DNA from: Flavobacterium wongokense
GTDB taxonomy: Bacteria > Bacteroidota > Bacteroidia > Flavobacteriales > Flavobacteriaceae
DNA: 64,000 nucleotides
NCBI RefSeq assembly: GCF_021608265.1
Contig: NZ_JAKIHP010000001.1
Coordinates: 124,001 to 188,000 of the forward strand
Reading direction: 5' to 3'
This document shows, one piece after another, positions 8,484-16,813 of the stretch; positions within the stretch are counted from its first letter, which is position 1; every line of letters starts with the position of its first letter. The notes under the pieces were generated by a model. The model saw only the letters and a program-made list of their open reading frames with translations, had not been told where the DNA came from and made no database searches. A program made the translations under genes and the position numbers.

Positions 8484-9050
8484 ATGAAAAAATTTCTTCA
8501 TTTTATCCTTATTACCGCCTTTTGCAATTTTGCCTTCGGCCAGGAACGCGAAGCCAAACTTTTATTTAAAGACGGCAGCAATGTTGCAGGCTTTGGAGAA
8601 ATCAAAAAGAATAAAATCTATTTCAGGCTAACCAAAGATGAAAACCCTGAAGAATGGACCGAAGATGATGCAAAAGGATTGGAATTTACAGGTTATCGGC
8701 AAACCGAAAAATATATCTTTATTGTTCATGGCAAAAAAAATGAAATTCATTTGATGGAAGCGATTCAGGAAGGAAACGTTGCGCTTTATAAAGATACTTA
8801 TTTTACGACTCAATACACTCCGATTAACACTCAATCCACAAGAGTTAAAGAAATCAAAAACATCGATTATTATATCAAAAAACCAACAGACGAAAAAGGC
8901 ATAAAAGTCGACATGGATTTCAAAAAAATTGGCCAGGCTTTCTTTTCTGACTGCGAGGATTTGATGGCAAATATTAACGAGGAAGCGTTTTCTGAAGAAG
9001 AGGAAATAATTGATTTAGTCAAATTTTACAACCGTAACTGCAGTAAATAA
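8484..9050 (+). CDS. exported protein of unknown function
   Basis: The product is 188 residues, with a signal peptide (KFLHFILITAFCNFAFGQ) followed by a mature beta-rich domain (AKLLFKDGSNVAGFGEIKKNKIYFR) and an acidic helical C-terminus (EEAFSEEEEIIDLVKFYNRNC). I do not recognise a named family. It sits between the glycosyltransferase (2-bp gap) and the flippase (12-bp gap), so it is very probably expressed with them. Confidence 0.7.
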   Translation: MKKFLHFILITAFCNFAFGQEREAKLLFKDGSNVAGFGEIKKNKIYFRLTKDENPEEWTEDDAKGLEFTGYRQTEKYIFIVHGKKNEIHLMEAIQEGNVALYKDTYFTTQYTPINTQSTRVKEIKNIDYYIKKPTDEKGIKVDMDFKKIGQAFFSDCEDLMANINEEAFSEEEEIIDLVKFYNRNCSK

Positions 9051-9062
9051 TCATTTTAAGAT

Positions 9063-10529
9063 ATGGGAATAGTTCAAAGCCAATCCATTAAAAACACCAT
9101 CATTACGTTCCTTGGGTTCGGGATTGGTGCTATTAATGCGTTGTTTTTGTATACCCATTTCCTTGGAAAACTGCATTACGGAATTGTAGCTACAGTGCTA
9201 TCCGGAGCGAATATCATGATGCCGTTGATGGCTTTTGGTGCGCAGAATACACTAATCCGTTTTTTTTCCTCTTATAAAGAACAAAAAGAGCGTGACGAAT
9301 TCCTGACCTTTATGCTGTTCCTGCCATTGGCTTTGATTATTCCACTCGGATTGGGATTCTATATTTTCTACGACGACATTTCACACAGCTGGATTCGTGA
9401 AAATCCAACGCTGAAACCGTTCTTTTGGCTGATTCCGATTATTGGCCTGTTTATGGCCTATTTTGAGCTTTTCTATGCCTGGGCCAAAGTCCACATGCAG
9501 TCTGTTATTGGGAATTTCATCAGCGAAGTTTTGGTACGCCTTACCGTTATGGGATTGCTGATTTCCGTTCATTTCGAGTGGATTGCCAAAGATACTTTTG
9601 TGTATTGTGTTGCTCTTGCCTACTTCGCGCAGTTGGTCGGAATGAAACTGTATGCCATTTCGGTTAAGATGCCTGTGTTGCGTTTTGCCATTCCGGAAAA
9701 CGTTAAGGAGATCATTCATTACTCGGTTTTCATCATTGTTTCTGGCGGTGTTGCCGTGATGCTGATTGATTTTGACAAGGTAATGATTGCGAAGTATCTT
9801 GATGTCAGCCAGAATGCCTTGTATTCAGTGGCCATTTTCATTTCAACGGTAATTGCGGTTCCAAGCCGGGCGATGACCCAAATCATTGCGCCCATTACTG
9901 CCCGATTGATGACCCAAAACAAACACGACGAACTCAACGATTTGTATAAAAAAAGTGCCATAAACCTTCAGGTCATTGGCGGGTTGATCATGATCCTGAT
10001 TTTTGTCAATATCAAGGAAATGTACCAGCTCATCCCGAAAGATTACAGCGGTGGGATTTTGGTAGTATTCCTTATTGGGTTATCCAAATTTTATGATGTT
10101 TTATTGGGCAATAACAACTCGATTATTGTCAATACAAAATACTACCGAACTGTTTTATTATTTGGAATTTTCACCGTTGTTTTGATGATTATCCTGAATG
10201 CGGTTTTTATTCCGTTATACGGAATTGAAGGCTCGGCATTTGCTACTTTGATAACGGTGATGATTTACAATACCATCAAACTATTGTTTGTTGTACGGAA
10301 AATGGATTTGTATCCGTTTACCAACAAAACCCTTGAATCACTTGGCATTTTGGCTGTCTGCTTCCTGATATTTTACTTTTGGGATTTTCCATTCCATGCC
10401 ATTATCAATATTGGATTGAAATCAATTTTCGTTACGGCTTTATACGTTTACCTGAATTACAAACTTCAGATTTCTGAAGAGGTGAACAATGTAATTGATG
10501 CTGTCCTTAAGAAAGTAACCCGGGACTAA
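9063..10529 (+). CDS. oligosaccharide flippase (Wzx/MATE-like)
   Basis: The product is 488 residues with about 14 membrane segments. The N-terminus SIKNTIITFLGFGIGAINALFLY is the usual start of polysaccharide-synthesis/MVF-type flippases of this phylum. A central FDKVMIAKYLDVSQNALYSVAIFI segment matches the conserved TM7 region of the family (its shorter core is DKVMIAKYL). It presumably flips lipid-linked saccharides across the inner membrane. It is the last gene of the YfhO-glycosyltransferase cluster, with a 115-bp gap after it. Confidence 0.85.
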   Translation: MGIVQSQSIKNTIITFLGFGIGAINALFLYTHFLGKLHYGIVATVLSGANIMMPLMAFGAQNTLIRFFSSYKEQKERDEFLTFMLFLPLALIIPLGLGFYIFYDDISHSWIRENPTLKPFFWLIPIIGLFMAYFELFYAWAKVHMQSVIGNFISEVLVRLTVMGLLISVHFEWIAKDTFVYCVALAYFAQLVGMKLYAISVKMPVLRFAIPENVKEIIHYSVFIIVSGGVAVMLIDFDKVMIAKYLDVSQNALYSVAIFISTVIAVPSRAMTQIIAPITARLMTQNKHDELNDLYKKSAINLQVIGGLIMILIFVNIKEMYQLIPKDYSGGILVVFLIGLSKFYDVLLGNNNSIIVNTKYYRTVLLFGIFTVVLMIILNAVFIPLYGIEGSAFATLITVMIYNTIKLLFVVRKMDLYPFTNKTLESLGILAVCFLIFYFWDFPFHAIINIGLKSIFVTALYVYLNYKLQISEEVNNVIDAVLKKVTRD

Positions 10530-10644
10530 AATTCATTAAATCATTCACTTAGAAATTCCTTTTCTAAAATATTATCCGCACTTGTGGGAAAATTTCATAA
10601 TTTTACTTCAACTGAACCACTTTGGCTTTTGAAAAAGAAAATAT

Positions 10645-12249
10645 ATGAAAAAACAATACCTAATTTTGATGCTATTCCTTTTATCGTTTAGCCAGTTCTA
10701 TGCGCAAAATACGCTTCCCTATTCTTCATCCGAAACAAACATACATTCCAGCCATGCTTCAGTTGCCGGAGGAAATGCCTGTTCTTTTTCCGTAGTTCCT
10801 CCCGCAACCATCAATGGGGTCAATATTACTGCTACAAGCAGCGGTGTTGTAACCTATCCATCAGCATTTTCATCTTGCAACGGTGCTTATGTTACACCTA
10901 CAAGCTCAATCCATATGGGTTCTTCTGGACCATTCAACTATACCTTACATTTTACCCCTGCAGTAAATAATTTGGTATTTGTATTAACGGCTGCCGGCCA
11001 TACCAATAATGAAACTTTCATATTCAATACAAATTCAAACGTTCCAACTATAACCAGCAGTGGTTCTTGTTACACCACGATAACGGGTAACACTATCTAT
11101 TCTGGTGCAGGCTCTCCCATTGGCAGCGATGGCGGTGGCGGAATATTTACAGTATCGACAACCACTCCTTTTTCAACCTTAACGATTACTGGCCCTGGCG
11201 GTGAAGCGGGTTCATTAATGGCATTGTGCGCTTCTTCGGTGGGACCTGTTGGCTGTGATGCCGGAACTGTTGCACCTCAATTGTCAACAACAACCATAAC
11301 CAGTGTGTGTTATGAGTCAACTGTAAACCTGACAAGCATAACCGCCAGTAATATGCCTACAGGTGTTGCGTTGGCATGGTTTACCGGAGCCGTTCCAACA
11401 GCTGCAAATCAGCTAACACCAGCGCAGGCTGCTGTAGCCCCATCGGGAACTACTTATTATGCTGCATTTTTTGATAGTGTCAATAATTGCTATAGTCCTC
11501 CAACTGCCGTCACAACAATTACCCAACCGGTCACTACTCCAACTTTTGACCCTGTAAATCCTTTGTGTTTTGGAGACCCTACATTTGAGCTTCCTATTTT
11601 GTCGAATAATGGGATTTATGGAACCTGGTTTCCGTCAATCAATACTACACAAACCACATCCTATACTTTCATCCCATTCAACAGTGCCTGTGCCTATGAA
11701 TACACCATGCAGATTGAGGTATTGAATGATTTTGATTTTGATGTGATTCATTATTGTTCGGATAATGATTTCATTATGGAAATTGTGCCGCTTAACAAAA
11801 GCTTCGACATCGCGAACGCCACTTTCAATTGGGAAGCCAATTCCCAAAGTGTTGGCTCTAATGTTACTTTCAACGCGACATCTTATATGAATTCATCTCC
11901 AACGGCCTCTTTACCAATTACTTTTAATGTGAGTGTTACCAATGCTGACGGCTGTACCAAAACAAAACCAATTACAGTAAGCAGCATTTATTGCGGAATT
12001 CAGAAAGGGATTTCTGTGAATGGTGACGAGCTTAATGATTCCTTCGATTTGACTCTGTTGAATGCAAAACAACTCACTATTTTCAATCGTTACGGAATGA
12101 AGGTTTACAATAAGGATAATTATGTCAATGAATGGCATGGCCAGGCCAATGATGGTAAAATCCTTCCCGATGGAACCTACTATTATTCCATCGAATTTGA
12201 TGATAAATCACCCAAAACCGGCTGGATTTATCTCAACAAACAAAAATAA
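10645..12249 (+). CDS. secreted protein with T9SS type B sorting domain
   Basis: The product is 534 residues. It has a signal peptide (KKQYLILMLFLLSFSQFYAQ), then a Thr/Ser-rich beta domain of unknown family, then a 70-residue region with Ig-like character (TTITSVCYESTVNLTSITAS, YYAAFFDSVNNCYSPP). The last 80 residues are a gliding-motility-associated C-terminal domain: GISVNGDELNDSFDL, LTIFNRYGMKVYN, WHGQANDGKILPDGTYYYSI, GWIYLNK. This is the T9SS type B sorting signal. It is expected to be exported through the Sec and T9SS systems and attached or released at the surface. It has its own upstream gap of 115 bp and is probably monocistronic. Ligand unknown. Confidence 0.85.
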   Translation: MKKQYLILMLFLLSFSQFYAQNTLPYSSSETNIHSSHASVAGGNACSFSVVPPATINGVNITATSSGVVTYPSAFSSCNGAYVTPTSSIHMGSSGPFNYTLHFTPAVNNLVFVLTAAGHTNNETFIFNTNSNVPTITSSGSCYTTITGNTIYSGAGSPIGSDGGGGIFTVSTTTPFSTLTITGPGGEAGSLMALCASSVGPVGCDAGTVAPQLSTTTITSVCYESTVNLTSITASNMPTGVALAWFTGAVPTAANQLTPAQAAVAPSGTTYYAAFFDSVNNCYSPPTAVTTITQPVTTPTFDPVNPLCFGDPTFELPILSNNGIYGTWFPSINTTQTTSYTFIPFNSACAYEYTMQIEVLNDFDFDVIHYCSDNDFIMEIVPLNKSFDIANATFNWEANSQSVGSNVTFNATSYMNSSPTASLPITFNVSVTNADGCTKTKPITVSSIYCGIQKGISVNGDELNDSFDLTLLNAKQLTIFNRYGMKVYNKDNYVNEWHGQANDGKILPDGTYYYSIEFDDKSPKTGWIYLNKQK

Positions 12250-12308
12250 AACAACCACCAATATCATTGCTGCAGGTGTTTTGAAGAAGGTAAAGTTAAT
12301 GTAACGTT

Positions 12309-12337
12309 TTGCAAATAAAAGCTACTGATATTTTTTG
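12309..12337 (+). promoter_or_regulatory. possible promoter, TTG-N17-TATTTTTTG
   Basis: A TTG (12309-12311) is followed after 17 bp by TATTTTTTG (12329-12337), a close variant of the TAnnTTTG element, 40 bp before the ATG at 12377. The extra T makes the match imperfect. Confidence 0.35.
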
Positions 12338-12376
12338 TAAATTCGTAATCCAAAATTAACTCAACCAACCAAACCC

Positions 12377-14134
12377 ATGAAAAAAACACTTGCAAAACTC
12401 TTGATTTTGCTTACCCTTACACTCGTTAGCTGCAAATCTGATAAAAAAGAAAACAACAGCAATACCGATGCAGATTTCGCATCGTTTGAAACCAAATTCC
12501 TAGACGCTTACTGGAAACAATATCCTTCACTTTCTATAGTTCAGGGGTATGGTAAATATTATGACAAATTAGTCGTGCCAAACACCGCTGCATTTGAAGA
12601 CAATGTCAATTTTTCTAAAAAATGGCTGGCCGATTTGGAAGCTTTGGATTTTGACCAATTGAGCGACAACAATAAAATCAGCAGCAACATCATCAAAAAC
12701 CAATTGGAAAGTGACATTTGGTATACTACTGTTTTCAAGCAGCAGGAATGGGATGCGTCTCTTTATAATATCAGCGGTTCGTGCGATTATATCATCAATC
12801 AGCCTTATGCTTCATTGGATGAACGTTTGAAAATCCTAACCAAATATTTGGAAAATTCCGATGCTTATTACAAAGCAGCTTTGGAAAACCTGAAACAGCC
12901 CACCAAAGAACATCTTGAGATGGCCATCAATCAAAATAAAGGCGGGCTTGAAATATTTGGCAAAGCACTGACAGATTCTATCGCAGCTTCGCATTTAAAT
13001 GCGGCGGAAAAAGATGCATTGCAAAAAAACATCACCAAGGCTAAGACCGCTATGAATGATTATGTAAGCGGATTGCAAAAAATTGACAATGACAAGAATT
13101 TCAAATTCAAGGATTACAGGATTGGTAAAAAACTGTTTGCCGAAAAATTCAAATACGACATCGCAGCCGATTTTACTCCTGAGCAGATTTATGAAAAGGC
13201 TGTTGCCGATAAAAAAATGTGGCATAAAAAAATGTATGTAACTGCAGACAAAGCCTGGGCAAAATATTATCCAAATCAAGCCAAACCAAAAGACAGTCTG
13301 GAAGTAATCCGGATGGTGCTGAAAAAAATGCAGGACAATCACGCTACGCCTGCGAATTTCTATCCTACGCTAAAAAAACAGGTAACCGATTTGAAGAAAT
13401 TCATCATCGAAAAGAACCTGTTTGATTTTGATACAGCGGCCACTCCAATTGTGGTTCGTTATATGCCGGTATACGCACGTGGATTTGCAATGGCGAATGC
13501 CGAATTTATTCCACCCTACCAGAAAAAAGGAACTACCTATTACAATATTGACGACTTAACGGCTTATCCTTCGGCAAAAGCAGAAAGTGCCTTACGCGAA
13601 ACCAATAATTATTCGTCACAGATATTATCAATCCACGAAGCGGTTCCAGGGCATTGCATGCAGGGAATTTACAACAACAAAAAATCACCCGATGTACTGC
13701 GTGCGGTTTTCCAAAATGGTGCCATGATTGAAGGTTGGGCTGTGTATTGCGAAGGAATGATGGTGGAAAACGGCTGGGGAAACCACGAGCCTGAAATTGA
13801 ACTGGCACTCGGCGTTTGGAAACTCCGTGAGCTGGCAAATGTCATCATCGATTACGATATTCAATGCCTGAACAAACCTAAAGAAGATATCGTAAAATTA
13901 TTATCCCATGAGTGTTTTCAAACCGATCAGCAGGTTGAGGAAAAGTACCACAGGGCAACGGTTTCACAAGTGCAGCTTTGCTCTTATTTTAGCGGTGCTT
14001 CAGCCATTCAGCAGCTAAGGGATGATTATCAGAAGAAAATGGGCGATAAATACAGCCTGAAGGATTTCCACGAAAAATTCCTGAGTTTTGGAAGTTCGCC
14101 TGTGAAGTATATCCGTGAACGAATGTTAGAATAA
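12377..14134 (+). CDS. DUF885 family lipoprotein, putative zinc peptidase
   Basis: The product is 585 residues. The signal peptide ends in a lipobox (LTLVSC, Cys at about residue 19), so it is a lipoprotein. Near residue 420 lies HEAVPGH, and about 30 residues later EGWAVYCE, which together give an HExxxxH...E arrangement of zinc ligands as in DUF885 proteins. Upstream segments (VRYMPVYARGFAMANAEF, PPYQKKGTTYYNI) are typical of the same family. It is expected to act in the periplasm or at the cell surface as a carboxypeptidase-like enzyme; substrates are not known. It is followed after 17 bp by a VOC gene. Confidence 0.85.
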   Translation: MKKTLAKLLILLTLTLVSCKSDKKENNSNTDADFASFETKFLDAYWKQYPSLSIVQGYGKYYDKLVVPNTAAFEDNVNFSKKWLADLEALDFDQLSDNNKISSNIIKNQLESDIWYTTVFKQQEWDASLYNISGSCDYIINQPYASLDERLKILTKYLENSDAYYKAALENLKQPTKEHLEMAINQNKGGLEIFGKALTDSIAASHLNAAEKDALQKNITKAKTAMNDYVSGLQKIDNDKNFKFKDYRIGKKLFAEKFKYDIAADFTPEQIYEKAVADKKMWHKKMYVTADKAWAKYYPNQAKPKDSLEVIRMVLKKMQDNHATPANFYPTLKKQVTDLKKFIIEKNLFDFDTAATPIVVRYMPVYARGFAMANAEFIPPYQKKGTTYYNIDDLTAYPSAKAESALRETNNYSSQILSIHEAVPGHCMQGIYNNKKSPDVLRAVFQNGAMIEGWAVYCEGMMVENGWGNHEPEIELALGVWKLRELANVIIDYDIQCLNKPKEDIVKLLSHECFQTDQQVEEKYHRATVSQVQLCSYFSGASAIQQLRDDYQKKMGDKYSLKDFHEKFLSFGSSPVKYIRERMLE

Positions 14135-14151
14135 CTATTAAAAACAACCGT

Positions 14152-14565
14152 ATGACAAAACAAATCTGGCTCAATCTTCCTGTGAAGGACGCCATGAAAT
14201 CTAAGGATTTTTTTAGTAAAATCGGATTTACCTTTTTGGAAGAAAGAACCACACCCGACTCGGCCTGCATGCTTATCGGCCAAAGCAATTTCGTTGTGAT
14301 GCTTTTTGCAGAAGGAATGTTCAAAAATTTTATCAAACACGAAATTACAGACACCAAACAATCGAGCGAATTCCTTATTTCGATTGATGCCGAAAGCCGC
14401 GAAGAAGTTGATGCGATTGCCCAAAATGCAAAAGACGCCGGCGGGACGGTTTATGCCGAACCAGGCGAAAACCAGGGTTGGATGTATGGTTGTGGTTTCT
14501 GCGATTTGGACGGACACCGTTGGAATGTATTGTATATGGATTTTAGCAAAATGCCACAACATTAA
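14152..14565 (+). CDS. VOC (glyoxalase-like) family protein
   Basis: The product is 137 residues, one pair of betaalphabetabetabeta modules: IWLNLPVKDAMKSKDFFSKIGF at the start, NFVVMLF strand, and CGFCDLDGHRWNVLYMD at the end. The final GxxDxDGHxWxxxxxD pattern is the usual C-terminus of the PhnB/glyoxalase subset. The enzyme activity cannot be told from sequence. The gene is 12 bp upstream of the tandem SRPBCC gene, and the three genes 14152-15890 look like one operon. Confidence 0.85.
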   Translation: MTKQIWLNLPVKDAMKSKDFFSKIGFTFLEERTTPDSACMLIGQSNFVVMLFAEGMFKNFIKHEITDTKQSSEFLISIDAESREEVDAIAQNAKDAGGTVYAEPGENQGWMYGCGFCDLDGHRWNVLYMDFSKMPQH

Positions 14566-14577
14566 AAGAATCGAGCT

Positions 14578-15429
14578 ATGAAAAAAGTAAACTTTTCAAT
14601 TGACATTAACGCCCCAAAAGAAAAAGTATGGAATTCGCTTTGGGATGACCAAAATTATGAAAACTGGACCTCTGTTTTTTCTGAAGGTTCCCATGCAGTT
14701 TCAGACTGGAATGAAGGAAGTAAGATTTATTTCCTTGGTCCGGGTGGCAGTGGCGGAATGAGTTCGAAAATCAACATCAAAAAACCATTCGACACCATGT
14801 CGTTTAAACATATTTCTGAAATAAAGGATTTTAAGGAACAACCATTAAACGAAGAATCGGAATCATGGTCGGGTTCAGAAGAACGTTATGATTTGACCGG
14901 AGCTGATGGTTTTACTACTGTGACTGTTTCGATTGACGTAGTAGAAAAATTTGAAGATTTTTTTAAAGATGCCTTCCCGAAAGCACTACAGAAACTAAAG
15001 GAAATTGCCGAAGCAGAAACCAAATCCATTACAGTAAGAATAACAACAAAAGAGCCATTGGAAAAGGTTTGGAATTATTTCACCCAACCCGAACACATCA
15101 CAAAATGGTGTTTCGCTTCCGATGACTGGCATGCGCCAAAAGCCGAAAACGATTTGAGGACAGGCGGAACGTTTTCAACAACCATGGCTGCCAAAGACGG
15201 CTCGATGAGTTTTGACTTTGGCGGAACTTACGACGAAGTTGTTCCGATGAAAAAATACAGCTACACTATGGGCGACGGCAGGAAAGTTATCGTTAAGTTT
15301 GACGTGATGGACGGTAATGTAATCCTGACTGAGAATTTCGAACCTGAGCGCCAAAACTCTTTAGAGATGCAGCGAGGCGGTTGGCAGATGATATTGGAAA
15401 ACTTTAAAAAACATTTAGAAAACAATTAA
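14578..15429 (+). CDS. tandem SRPBCC (AHSA1-like) protein
   Basis: The product is 283 residues and contains two START/Bet v1-like domains. The first (residues 1 to about 140) has INAPKEKVWNSLWDDQNYENW. The second (about 150-283) has TTKEPLEKVWNYFTQPEHITKW, GGTFSTTMAAKDGSMSFDFG and GWQMILENFKKHL, the classic AHSA1 (activator of Hsp90 ATPase-like) pattern. A fusion of two such domains in one chain is less common than single-domain forms. It probably binds a hydrophobic ligand. It lies between two VOC genes, a frequent pairing in this phylum. Confidence 0.85.
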   Translation: MKKVNFSIDINAPKEKVWNSLWDDQNYENWTSVFSEGSHAVSDWNEGSKIYFLGPGGSGGMSSKINIKKPFDTMSFKHISEIKDFKEQPLNEESESWSGSEERYDLTGADGFTTVTVSIDVVEKFEDFFKDAFPKALQKLKEIAEAETKSITVRITTKEPLEKVWNYFTQPEHITKWCFASDDWHAPKAENDLRTGGTFSTTMAAKDGSMSFDFGGTYDEVVPMKKYSYTMGDGRKVIVKFDVMDGNVILTENFEPERQNSLEMQRGGWQMILENFKKHLENN

Positions 15430-15449
15430 AACAATAAACACAAGAAATT

Positions 15450-15890
15450 ATGGCATCAATTAATCCTTATTTAATTTTTAACGGAAACTGCGAAGAAGCA
15501 TTCCTATTCTACAAATCGGTTTTTGGAGGTGAATTTCCATACATTGGAAAATTCAGCGACATGCCGCCTTCAGATGATCCAAACTGCCCACCGCCATCTG
15601 CAGATGAAGCAGACAGGATCATGCACGTTTCGTTGCCTATTGGAAACACCGTTTTAATGGGAAGTGATAGTACTTCACAAAGTGGCGATGTCCCTTTTGG
15701 AGGCAACTTTTCGATTTCCATCAATACAGACAGCCGTGCAGAAGCAGATAAACTTTTCAATGGGCTTTCGGCTGGCGGAACTACAATAATGCCAATGCAG
15801 AATACTTTTTGGGGTGCTTATTTCGGAATGTTAACCGATAAGTTTGGCATTGGCTGGATGGTAAATTTTGACGAAAATCCGCAAAAATAA
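15450..15890 (+). CDS. VOC family protein, PhnB-like
   Basis: The product is 146 residues. It begins with INPYLIFNGNCEEAFLFYKSVFGGE, which is the PhnB/3-demethylubiquinone methyltransferase-like VOC signature. It continues HVSLPIGNTVLMGSD, ends WGAYFGMLTDKFGIGWMVNF, and is therefore complete. It is 20 bp after the SRPBCC gene. A terminator follows at 15914. Function beyond the fold is unknown. Confidence 0.9.
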   Translation: MASINPYLIFNGNCEEAFLFYKSVFGGEFPYIGKFSDMPPSDDPNCPPPSADEADRIMHVSLPIGNTVLMGSDSTSQSGDVPFGGNFSISINTDSRAEADKLFNGLSAGGTTIMPMQNTFWGAYFGMLTDKFGIGWMVNFDENPQK

Positions 15891-15913
15891 AGCAAATAGC
15901 AACAATTACTTTT

Positions 15914-15941
15914 AAGGCGTTCTGTATGGAATGCCTTTTTT
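15914..15941 (+). terminator. rho-independent terminator
   Basis: AAGGCGTTC pairs with GGAATGCCTT (one G-U pair) over a short loop and is followed by a run of T. It ends the VOC/SRPBCC/VOC operon. Confidence 0.75.
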
Positions 15942-15968
15942 GTTATTTTAGCAAATCAAATTTAAACC

Positions 15969-16217
15969 ATGAAAAAACTATTTTCCCTGATAATTGCAAT
16001 TATCTTCTTTTCTTGTTCAGAAGACTCGGGTTGCGAAAATAAGATTTATGGTTTTGAAAAGATACCCAACGAACAGGGTGTTCTTTTAAGTTATATTACT
16101 TATGGCCGAAATCCTGAACTCGCAATAAGGCATGAAGTAAACAATACAACTTATGATTACTACTTTAACCTACAGCAACAAAATGAAAACCCTATTTGTT
16201 GGGGTGGCTCAAAGTAA
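15969..16217 (+). CDS. small lipoprotein, unknown function
   Basis: The product is 82 residues. It begins MKKLFSLIIAIIFFSCSEDSGC, a short signal peptide with a lipobox (FFSC), so it is likely a lipoprotein. The mature part is about 65 residues (KIYGFEKIPNEQGVLLSYI...) without a recognised domain. It ends 20 bp before the start of the next gene. Confidence 0.55.
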   Translation: MKKLFSLIIAIIFFSCSEDSGCENKIYGFEKIPNEQGVLLSYITYGRNPELAIRHEVNNTTYDYYFNLQQQNENPICWGGSK

Positions 16218-16236
16218 GCTTTCAAATACAATCAGT

Positions 16237-16755
16237 ATGAAGACCATAAACCTTGCATTGCTTTTACTTTTTTTTACAAACTTTGCTGTTATTGCCCAAA
16301 GGCAGATAACACCTTCTGAAACATTAAAAATCGAAGGGAAAATAAAAGCGGAAAAGACGTTTTCTGTTGCCGACTTGGAGGCTTTTCCAAAAGTTGCCAT
16401 AGCAGACCAGACACTATACAGTCATAAAGGTGAAGTCAAAAGCACGGTAAAGGATATGAAAGGTGTTTTGCTGAAAACGGTTTTGGAAAGCATTCAATTT
16501 GATTATGGCAAGCCAAAGGAACTCAATGAGTTTTATTTTGTTTTTGTTGCCACAGATGGCTATAAAGTCGTTTTTTCGTGGAATGAAATCTACAATACCG
16601 AAGCCGGAAACAACTTTTACATCGTAACCGAAATGGAAGGCAAAAAATTGAAAGACATGGAGCAGCGAATACTCTTCATCTCTACAGCCGATTTAAAATC
16701 GGGACGGCGTTACATCAAAGCGCTTGAGAAAATACAAATCAGGCGTTTGGAATAA
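16237..16755 (+). CDS. exported molybdopterin-binding-like protein
   Basis: The product is 172 residues. The ATG at 16237 places the signal peptide (INLALLLLFFTNFAVIAQ) at the N-terminus; a longer open frame to 16153 would bury it and overlap the preceding gene. The mature domain (LKIEGKIKAEKTFSVADLEAFPK, MKGVLLKTVLE, FVATDGYKVVFSWNEIYN, FISTADLKSGRRYIKALEKIQI) resembles the small sulfite-oxidase-like molybdopterin-binding fold. The conserved Cys ligand of true sulfite oxidases is not seen. A sensory or scaffold role is as likely as catalysis. Confidence 0.55.
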   Translation: MKTINLALLLLFFTNFAVIAQRQITPSETLKIEGKIKAEKTFSVADLEAFPKVAIADQTLYSHKGEVKSTVKDMKGVLLKTVLESIQFDYGKPKELNEFYFVFVATDGYKVVFSWNEIYNTEAGNNFYIVTEMEGKKLKDMEQRILFISTADLKSGRRYIKALEKIQIRRLE

Positions 16756-16760
16756 TAAAC

Positions 16761-16793
16761 AAAAAGGGAATCTAAAATTAGATTCCCTTTTTT
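16761..16793. terminator. bidirectional terminator
   Basis: AAAGGGAATCTAA and TTAGATTCCCTTT form a perfect hairpin with a 2-nt loop, with A-runs on one side and T-runs on the other. It sits between the convergent genes ending at 16755 (+) and 16814 (-) and can stop both. Confidence 0.85.
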
Positions 16794-16813
16794 ATGTGGG
16801 TTGGCGGCACTAT

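Noticed and set aside
14029-14562. 177-codon minus-strand ORF over the VOC gene
   Set aside because: It spans the end of DUF885 and the VOC gene on the opposite strand. Both plus-strand genes have clear family motifs, so this is a shadow.
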